Shown here in pieces: positions 1-9,800 of a DNA stretch of 64,000 nucleotides. The DNA lies in contig NC_091247.1 of NCBI RefSeq assembly GCF_042477335.2, forward strand, positions 8,330,501 through 8,394,500, in the 5' to 3' direction. This DNA comes from Ovis canadensis (Eukaryota > Chordata > Mammalia > Artiodactyla > Bovidae). A program made the position numbers and the translations under genes. How positions within the stretch are numbered: the stretch's first letter is position 1; every line of letters starts with the position of its first letter. The notes under the pieces were generated by a model. The model saw only the letters and a program-made list of their open reading frames with translations, did no database searches and was not told the DNA's origin.

Positions 1-690
1 CCCTATTTGGAATTAGGAGCCCCCTCCCCCTTCTCCCCGGAGCTCTCCTCCCACGCGACTCGTGGGGGCGTCCCGACCGTGTAGGAGGAATCCTCGAGCT
101 GGGCAAGGCGAAACCCCCAAACAGAGGGCAGGGTGTGGCCCCCAGCCTTAGCCCACGGTTTCCGCCTTCTGACCGGGCCTCCTCAGGGCTGAGTCCACGC
201 TCCTGGCTTAGGGCTGTGGACAGCCACCTCCCTGGCTGAGGAAGTGGCTCCCCAGCAGGCCTGCTATCCCTGCTGAATCAGGTGCTGGGAATGCGCCCGG
301 TGGCCTCTGGTCAGTACCAGCCCTGGGGGATCCTTGAGAGAGATTCCGTCAGGCTCAGCCCCAGGTTGCTGCCTGGAAACAAGCCTGGAAATAAGACTTC
401 CCAGCAAATTCTGAACAGCTCTGCAAGGCACTTGCCTCTGTGAACCTCAGTCTCCTCATCTGTGAAATGGGGATGAGAGCCCCTACCGTGTACAATTGCC
501 AGGAAGATTCAGTGAGTGGGTGGTGCTTAGCAAGGACTCAGCATTTATTGATATTAGAGGGAAGTTGCTGGGCCAGGCGTCAGAGGAGGCCTTGGGGAGA
601 ATTGTTTGGCAAGCTCCTGAAGAGGCAGGCCTTGAACAATGAATAACCACAAAACTAACAGCTGCTGGCCCCGACCAAGCACTTTCAAAT
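1..690. other. Left edge: GC-rich start, then MIR-type sequence, no coding exon seen
   Basis: The first 120 bases are CpG-containing and could be the edge of an upstream promoter or first exon of ST6GALNAC6. I cannot place a transcription start. A sense MIR tail (CCTCATCTGTGAAATGGGG) lies around 400-530. Confidence 0.4.
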
Positions 691-699
691 CCCTGTGCT

Positions 700-875
700 T
701 CCCTTGCCACATCTGCTTGAATCCTTCTAACAATCTTGTGAGTTACCTACTCTTATCATTCCATTTCACAGATGAGGAAACTGAGGCTCAGAGAGGTCAC
801 ATGGCTTGCCCGAGGCCACTCAGCCAGTAAGTGGAGGAACCTGGATTTGCAGTTGAACCTGAGATGCTGTACTGA
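700..875 (-). repeat. MIR SINE, antisense, hosting an ST6GALNAC6 exon
   Basis: It contains the hallmark antisense-MIR phrases CAGATGAGGAAACTGAGG, CTTGCC and AGCCAGTAAGTGG in consensus order. The exon at 772-826 lies entirely inside it. Confidence 0.85.
772..826 (+). CDS. ST6GALNAC6: ST6GALNAC6 exon carrying the long-isoform start codon, MIR-derived
   Basis: ATG at 801-803 opens MACPRPLSQ, close to the N-terminus I recall for the long human isoform. The exon ends at 826, before donor GTAAGT (827-832). The last codon, CA, is completed by the first G of the next exon (CAG, Gln), continuing into C-D-H-T-P. The left exon edge is uncertain: 772 is a good candidate because the pyrimidine-rich stretch and CAG at 769-771 form an acceptor, but the exon could begin further upstream. 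The whole segment matches the antisense MIR consensus, so start codon and donor are both made of repeat sequence. Confidence 0.75.
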
Positions 876-3800
876 CCATGGCCTTCTCAGAGCAGGACTG
901 TGACGGGGGCTGACCAAGGGGACAGTTGTCCTGGCTGAGGGCACTGCTCAGGCAAAGGTGGGAAAGTCGGGGGGCGGGTCTGGGAACAGGAGTGTTCTAG
1001 GGTGTCTGGAGCTTGGGGCATCCGAAGGAAAGCGTAGTGAGAGGGGAGGCTCAGCTCAAAGAAGCAGCTGGAATGCTAGAGGCCTCCTGGATAACTTTTG
1101 CATTAGTGGGCTGCGAGTCTAACAACAAGCCGCTCTTCCCTTCCGTTGAACCTCAGTCTCCTGATCTGTGCATCCGGCGGGACTGGACCCGGTGAGAGTC
1201 CCCATGAGAGTCCTAACTGGTGGCTTTGAAGGCCGGGTGCGGTGAAACCTGAAACAAGGCTTGGGAGGAGGGGGCGCCTGCAGAGAGAAGGCGGGGTTGG
1301 GTGGTGGGCGGAGTTAGGACCCAACCAGTCAAGAGCTGAGTGGGGACACCTCCTTTGGCCTGGCTCTGCCTGGTGGTGGTGTAGGAGTAAACAGCTGCTA
1401 GGTCAGGGGGCGGAGATAGTGGCGGGAGCCGGGAGGCCCCTGGAGGGAAGCTTCGACCGAGCTGGGGAGCCCCTGGGCCCCAGTTTCTTTCTTTGCGCAC
1501 TCACTTTCCGTGTCTTCTGGCCTAATCTGCTGGAGGTGGCTGGACACAAGTACTGACTCTCTTTTGAAAGGTGGGGAAATTGAAAACTGCAGAGAAGCTG
1601 CGTCCTGCGAAGATGGGGGCGGGGTAGGGGGCGTCTGTTGGAGAGTGAGGAGCAGAGTGTGTACGGTTCCCTGAGACCCTCTCCCCTCTCATCAGGGTGG
1701 AGCTGTGATTATGGCCATTGGATAGATGAGTCTGAACCCTTAACCCCCAAGATCTTATGTAATAAGGAACAAAGTCAAAACCAAGGGAAAACAAGTTCAG
1801 AATGGAATCACCTAGTGGACCTCCTGCACATCTCCAGGGCCCTGGAGGCACAGCCGAGAATGGGAGTGAGGCCCCGGGCCAGCTGTGCCATCAGAGCTCT
1901 CAGCTGGAAGGTGGCCTGCAGGGGGACATTCCTGGCCCACCCCAGGTGGGAGGATGAGTGGGCATGAACAGGGTTGTGCAGAGTGTTCCAGTTGGAGGGG
2001 CCAGTTTATGCAAGACCTGGAAGGGTGTGAGTGTTGAGGAGTTTGGGGACCTACGAGGAATGTTGCTTTATTCCCAGCTTCGGGACCATAAGGCAAGGTT
2101 TAGAGTAGAGGTATGAATGGGCTCCTGCTAGGTGAGGAGCAGCACTCCCCCACCCCAGCAGGGAAGCCAGCCTTTGGCCTGCAAGCTGCCTTTGGCCCAG
2201 AGTGGGAGAGAGAACGGCAGGGAGAGAGGCAGGGCTCTGCCACCACCTGGCTGTATGACTTCTGACCAGTTCCTGCCCTTTCTCGGCCTCGGTGTCTCCA
2301 TCTGGAAAATGGGTACAGCCCTGAGCCTTGGCGTCATGGGTGGATAGGAGAGCTGGTGGGAGTGGGGAGAGTGTCTCTTAGGACCAGCTGGACCATAATC
2401 CTTTCTGTGGCTTGCAGGTGTGACCATACACCCCTACCTGGGCCACCTGCAGGACACTGGCCCCTGCCCCTCAGCAGACACCGGAGAGAGATGAAGAGCA
2501 ACAAAGTAAGTTACCTTTTGTTATTTATCCCCATCTCTTTATTTCTTGTCCCCATCTCAGCTTCTTATTTCCCTTCGTGAAATGGTCGCCTTCGGATCTG
2601 CCTCATACCCAGTCTCTCTTCCCTGCTGAAAAGCTCCTGATGCGTGGGAGACCCTGGTGCAAGCCTTGCTGTAGCCACTGACCTGTGTGGGCTCGGCAAG
2701 TTCCTGCCTCTCTCTGGGCCCAGGTCCACTTCTGTCCTCCTAGGCCTGACTGGTCCATCTGTGGTCAAGGATTAGCTGAGAAGGTGACTGGAGTTCTGTG
2801 TAGGGGGTAGGGGTGGGGAGAGAAGGTGAATGGGAGTCTGGGAGAGGGGACAGCGGTCAGAGTCAAAAGTGACATAATGTGAGCATCACTCCAAGGGTGC
2901 CAGGGTTCCCCATCATCCATTCATTTATGGTTTCCTGAGTGCCTATTGTGTGCCTGGCCCTGTACACCCCTTTCCTAGGATCCACTGAGCTGCAGCTTTA
3001 GCAGAGCCTGGGGGTTGGGATTGAGGTGATGTGGGTGTGTCTGGGTGCAATCCGGAAAGAAAAACCATACTGATTTGAACAGAGCAAATTTAATGTAAAG
3101 AATTGTTAACTATAATTGGGCATTGGAGTAACAAAGGATTCAAACTCTACAAATACAAGAATAGCAGGTGTAAGGAGCAGTCACCGGGAATTTTCTAATG
3201 GTCCAGTGGTTAGGAATTGGTACTTTTACTGTTGGGGACAAGGTTTGATCCCTGATCAGGGAACTAAGAGCCTGCAAGCCTTGTGATGTGGCCAAAAAAA
3301 TAAAAAGGAGCTGCCCCCACAGTCAGAGCTGAGACTCAGGCCTTACTGGCCTGGAGACGGCAAGAGCTACGGCTCAGTGGGTGGCAAAGAGCTCACGGTG
3401 ACGCTGTGCCATGGAAGTTGTCATAAATCCACCTGCTAGGCTACAGAGAAGGCTGGTCACAGGAGGTAACTCCCAAGAGGCACTTCAAGCATCAGGCAGA
3501 ACTGTTCCAGGAAGGAGAAGCTTCATTTTTGTGGGTGTTGCCAGTGGTTGAGTGTGCCACATGAGTTCAGCTCCGAGAAGCTGTGGTCACAGTAGGAGTC
3601 AGGGGCACGCTGCTCCAAAACTGGAGGGTGGATGCTGGAGGAAGCTGCTGACCCCTGGGAGAAGCCATGTGCCCTGGAGGAGCAAGTGCCCAGAACCAGG
3701 CTTAAAGCCCCCAGAACCTGGCAGCAAACTTCCTTCCTCCTGAAATCTATCTCTAGCACCCTCTACTAACAAAGTTTGCTAGCAAGAAAAGCTTGTAAGG

Positions 3801-6800
3801 GGCCCAGATCCATTTTCACAGAGCAGGGAAAAAAGAGTAAAACCTGGTACTGAGAAGCGATACTTCAATAACCGCCTAGGGGGCTTAGCACAAAGAGTCA
3901 GGACTCCGGGGCCTCACCTAGCCTTGCAGACCCTGGGCCGATAAGTCCCAGTGGATGCTTCAGAGATCACTTTCCTGCCTTCTGCCACAAGTTGGTGTAC
4001 TGACTACCCACGCATCCTGATTCCTGACCACAACCTTTCCCTTCAGGTTTAAATGAATGATGAACATTTATGGAGACTGTTTGGGGACAACCTGGACCCT
4101 CTCATTTGAAAGTCCCACCTGTCTCCAAGCATCCTTCCCGCTGCAGCTGGAGGGATCCTTGCAACCCCCATATCCAATCTGATCCAGCCACCCTTCTGTG
4201 CTCTGGCCTCCACCCTGGGAACTGAGATATGGTGGGGATCAAGGCTGACTCAGTCCCAGCCTTCAGAACTTACGGTTTCATCGAGGGGGATCTGAATGCA
4301 GTGGGATTGGTCCTGTGATAGCTGGTGCTCAGGGAGCTGGAGGAGGCCTTCCTGGGGGAGGTGGTACCTGAACTGGTGGAATAAAGAACAGGAATTAGCA
4401 GGCATGGTAGGTGGTGAGGACTGTGCCGGACGGCTGGGCCCTCACTGGCCTCTCCCCTCTCCAGGAGCAGCGGTCGGCAGTGTTCGTGATCCTCTTTGCC
4501 CTCATCACCATCCTCATCCTCTACAGCTCCAACAGTGCCAATGAGGTCTTTCACTATGGCTCCCTGCGGGGCCGGACACGCCGGCCTGTCAACCTCAGGA
4601 AGTGGAGCATCACTGACGGATACATCCCCATTCTTGGCAACAAGGTAGGGCAGCCGCTCTGGGAAACTCCCTGGGAGCTGCCTGGAGACTGCCCTTCCCC
4701 ACTGCCCACCATCACTGCTCCTACCTTCTCCTCCTCCTCCTCTTCTCTCTACTTCCTCCATCCCTCCAAAGAAAAGGCTGGACCCCAGGAGTCTGGTGCC
4801 TTCAGCCCCTTGTTTGTGATGTGACCTCTGACAAGCAGCCTGTCCTCTGGACCTCAGTTTTCTCCAGGGTTCCACCCTCAGTGCTGCTGCTGCTGCTGCT
4901 AAGTCACTTCAGTAGTGTCCGACTCTGTGTGACCCCGTAGACAGCAGCCCACCAGGCTCCCCCATCCCTGGGATTCTCCAGGCAAGAACACCAGAGTGGG
5001 TTGCCATTTCCTTCTCCAATGCATGAAAGTGAAAAGTGAAAGTGAAGTCACTCAGTCGTGTCCGACTCTTGGCGACCCCATGGACTGTAGCCTACCAGGC
5101 TCCTTCAATAGCCTGTAATATCCTGAATCAGAATCCCTTTGGAAAGGTCTGTCTGGTTTTCAGATCTTGGTCTCTGCAGGGGAGTCTACATAGGATTTGG
5201 GAGTAGGACTCTAGGGTACTTGACAACACAAAAGCAATAGTAAGAACGTCTGCCAGTGGTCAATTGCCCGCTGTGTGCTGGGCACTGTGATCAGCAGTAA
5301 TCCTCATACCAGCGCTATGAGTTTAGCATTATCTCCCTTGGTGAGATGGGAAAATTGAGGCTCAGAGAGGCAAAGTTACTTGCCCAAGGCAACACAGCAA
5401 GGGAGAGGAGGAGCCCAGGTATTGCCCCAACATCTGATGAGATACAGCTGTGTGGAGAGGCCCAGAGTCTTTCCTGGGGCTTCTGTTTGTCTTGGATAGC
5501 CATGAAACTCAGGTTGTATTTCCGGAGCTCACCTTGTAGTCCTCTGAGCCCCAGTATTTTCTTTGGGGTCAGGGAGAAAATTATTGGCCTCCAGCATGGA
5601 TGCCACCTTCCAGAAGGAGGTCCCCCAGCCCCTGCCTACCTCTCTCTCTTCCCTCACTAACCCTCCTAAATCTCTAGAGGTCTTTGCATATAGAGCCTGG
5701 GACCATGAGCTCATCCTCACTGGAAAAAGGCCTATTAGCATGTGTTTAGAGACAGAGGCTTCCCTGGTAGCTCAGCTGATAAGAATCCACCTGCAATGCA
5801 GGAGACCCCAGTTCCATTCTTGGATCAGGAAGATCCCCTGGAGAAGGGATAGGTTACCCACTCTAGTATTCTTGGGCTTCCCTGGTAGCTCAGACAGTAA
5901 AGAATCTGCCTGCAATGTGGGAGGCCTGGGTTCGATCCCTGGGTTGGGAAGATTCCCTGGAGGAGGGCGTGGCAACTCACACCAGTTTTCTTGCCTGGAG
6001 AATCCCATGGACAGAGGAGCCTGGTGGGCTACAGTTCATGGGGTTGAAAAGAGTCAGACACGACTGAGTGACTAAGCACAAGAGACAAATTAAGGGCTTC
6101 CCCAATTGCTCAGTGGTAAAAAAAATCTGCAATGCAGGAGACGTGAGTTCAATCCTTGGGTTGGGAAGATTCCCCTGGGGGAGGGTATGGCAACCTGCTC
6201 TAGTATTCTTGCCTGGAGAATTCTGTGAACAGAGGAGCCTAGCGGGCTGCAGTCCACAGGGCAGCAAAGAGTTAGACACAGCTGAGCTACTGAGCACGCA
6301 CACACAACACAAGAGACAGATGAACACCTAACTGAGACTTTCTCTGCCCTAAGGATCCTTGAAAGAGAAACTAAAATGGTAGAATCCCTGGGAGAACATG
6401 GACCTGCTTGAGGGTGGGTGATGTGGAAGAGAATGAGACAGAGCTTGGCCAGCAGCTGTTTCCAGCCTGATAGGGGAGGCCAGGATGGTAGAGCTCAGGA
6501 AAGCTGGCAAAGGCACCAGTTGAGGTATTAAACATGAGACATGTTGCTGGATCTTGGAGTAAGGCCTCAAGGAAGGCTGCCTGGAGGAGGTGGCACCTGA
6601 ACTTAGCCTTGAAGGGTGCACAGGAAATCCATGGGCAGAAAATAGGCTTCAGATAGCTTGTGGTTCCAATCTGTTTATTTCACCAATGGGAAAACAGAGG
6701 CTCAAAGCAGCTTCCACACCATTTCCTACTGACAAGTTGATGGCCGGTTTGTGGGTGATGTGGAAATGTCATGGATACACTGGGGAGGGTGTCTTCTTTG

Positions 6801-9800
6801 AAGAGCTGGCCTGAGGGTGAAGCTGGGGCTCTATGGCCATGTAGACCTGGGTTCGGATCCTGGCCCTGCACGCCTCTGCTCTGTGCCCTTGGGAACATCC
6901 CAGCATGGCTGTCCTGCATGGTTTCTTTTCATCCTTCAGGTGTTAGCTGAGAGAGGCCCCCTCAGATGACTTTTCAGGCATAGCCCTCACTCCTGCCAGT
7001 CTTGATCCTCTGCCCCTATTTTATTTCCTTCCCAGCACGTATACCTTACCACCTGGCATTAGTTTATCATTTACTTGTTCACCATCTATCTCCCCAACTG
7101 TGAATTTCTTAAAGGCAGGAGTGGGGTCTCTTGTTTATTGCTCTGTCTCTTGCACTTGGCCATTAGCAAGCTTGCTGTAAATATCTGTTGAATGTTGAAT
7201 GAATACAGCTCAATTTCCCTGTCTTTAAAATGGGCATCATAATTCCTGCCTCCTGGAGGCCTGGGTGTATGGAGCACAGCATCTGGCACCGAGTGGTCAT
7301 AACAGTGTTGGCTTTCCTTAACCCTCCAGACGCTGCCCTCCAGGTGCGGCCAGTGTGTGATTGTCACCAGCTCCAGCCACCTGCTGGGCACCAAGCTGGG
7401 TCCTGAGATCGAGCGGGCCGAGTGCACAATCCGCATGAACGACGCACCCACTACGGGCTACTCGGCCGATGTGGGCAACAAGACCACCTTCCGCGTGGTG
7501 GCCCATTCCAGTGTATTCCATGTGCTGCGGAGGCCTCAGGAGTTTGTCAACCGGACCCCTGAAACTGTGTTCATCTTCTGGGGCCCCCCAAACAAGATGC
7601 AGAAGCCCCAGGGCAGCCTGGTGCGCGTCATCCAGCGGGCAGGCCTGGTCTTCCCCAACATGGAGGCCTATGCCATCTCCCTCAGCCGCATGCGCCAGTT
7701 TGACGACCTCTTCCGGAGTGAGACAGGCAAGGACAGGTACCAACCTCCTGCCCGCTCCCTCTGGCCAGCCCTGTGCTCCCTCTCAGCGTGCTCCACCTGG
7801 AGGGCCTCTTGCTCCCAGCATGCACTGCTCTGAGGGTGTGGTCACTTCCTGCCACCTTTTCTTGGTCAGGTTTCCTAGGGGAGTTCGCTTCATGTCCAGC
7901 TCTTAGCTTGTGTCATTTCCAACATGCTCTGCCTGGCCTCATCTCCCTGGGAGGGCTTGCCGTGCTCCCAGAGGACAAGGGCTCCCAGCATGCTCTGCTC
8001 TAAGGTAGTGTTGTCACTCCTAGCGTCTTTCTAGGACAGCCCTCCCGTAGCATGCCTCATGGAGCGTGTTGACCATTCCCAGCATGTCTCTTCTGAGGAT
8101 ACATCACCCTTGTTATGTGCTGCTCTGACTGATGTCTCTAGAAAAGCTAGGCCAGTGCCATCCAATAAAAATATCATGCGAGCCACATAGGTCATTTAAA
8201 ATTTTAGAGTAGCCACGTTTAAAAAGTAAAAAGAAATGGGCGAAATTAAATTCACTTTTATTCAACTTGATATGTCCAACATATAGGTCCTATACATATC
8301 TTGTTTGATTTATACCTAAATATTAAAAATTTTTAGAACTATTGTACATAGTATTAGAATTTTGATGGGTTTCCCGTTATTCATTGCTAGCTTATAGAAA
8401 TATGATTGATTTTTGTGTGTTGACCTTATATCCAGTAATCTTCCTAAACTTACTTATTGGTTCAAGGAGACTTTTGTAGACTCTTTAGGTTTTCTGTGCA
8501 AATGATCATGATGTAACAACATGCATATAAGGACAGTTTTGTTTGTTTCCAATCTGTATGCCTCTTATTTCTTTTTTGTGCATTACTGCACTGCCTAGTG
8601 CTTTCAATATAACACTGAGTTGTTTTAGGAGTGGTGAGAGTGGACGTCCTTGCCTTGGTCTCAGTCTTAGGGGAAAACTGCTCAGCCTTTCATCATTGAA
8701 TATGGTGTTAGTTGTAGGTTTTTGAAGCTATGGGTTGAAGAAGTTAACAGGTTGAGGAAGTTTGCTTCTCTTACTGGTTTGCTGAGATTTTTTTGTTTGT
8801 TTGTTTTGGTTCTTGGTGATTTTTTTTTTAAGCCATCCTGTGCTCATTGGAAAAGACTCTGATGCTGGGAGGGATTGGGGGCAGGAGGAAAAGGGGACGA
8901 CAGAGGATGAGATGGGTGGATGGCATCACTGACTCGATGGACGTGAGTTTGAGTGAACTCCGGGAGTTGGTAATGGACAGGGAGGCCTGGTGTGCTGCGA
9001 TTCATGGGGTCGCAAAGAATCGGACATGACTGAGTGACTGAACTGAATTGAACTGATGCGGCATGCGAGATCTTAGTTCCCCAACAAGGGATGAAATCTG
9101 TGCCCCCTGTTTTGGGAGAACGGAGTCTTAACAACTAGACCGCCAGGGAAGTCCTGCTAAAAGCATTTTTTTTTAGTCATTACTGGGTATTGGATTTATC
9201 AAATGTTTTTATGCATCAATTGATATCACATGGTTTTTCTTAAGACTATTAATATGATGGATTATATTGATTGATTTTTATATATTGAATTAGTCTTGCA
9301 TTTCTGGAATAAACTCTGCTTGGTTGTGGATGTCATTCTTTTTATATATTGCTGGATATGATTTGTAATATTTTGTTGAGATTTTTGTATCTGTGTTCAT
9401 GAGAGATATTGGTCTGTAGTTTATTTGGTACTGTCTTTGCCTCATTTTGGTCTCAGAGCAATGCTGGTCTCAGAAAGTGAATTGGGAAACATTTTCCTTC
9501 TATTTTCCGGAAAAGATTATATAGAATTGGTTTTATTTCTTCTTTAAATGTTTGGTAGAATTAGCCAATGTTTGGTAGAAACTCTTGGCCTGGAGTGTTC
9601 TTTTTCAGAAGATTTTTAATTTCTTTAACAGTTATAGGATACTTGAGTTTTGGCAGTTTGTGGTTTCAAGGCATTGGCCCATTTCATCTAAATTATTAAA
9701 TTCATGTACGTTGCTTTTTACAGTTTTCGTATTATTCTTTTAATGTCTACAAGGCCTATGACGAATCCTCCTTTTTTATTCTTGATATTGGTTAATTTGT

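Noticed and set aside
4270-4875. 201-codon minus-strand open frame
   Set aside because: It overlaps the transmembrane exon in antisense and is low-complexity Gly/Ser/Arg; no splice or promoter support.
5758-6305. tRNA-like segments with A and B box resemblance
   Set aside because: They are heads of tRNA-derived SINEs (Bov-tA, CHR) seen throughout the window, not functional tRNA genes.
7318-7743. 141-codon open frame antisense to an ST6GALNAC6 exon
   Set aside because: It mirrors the codon bias of the real exon on the other strand, has no domain and crosses both splice sites.
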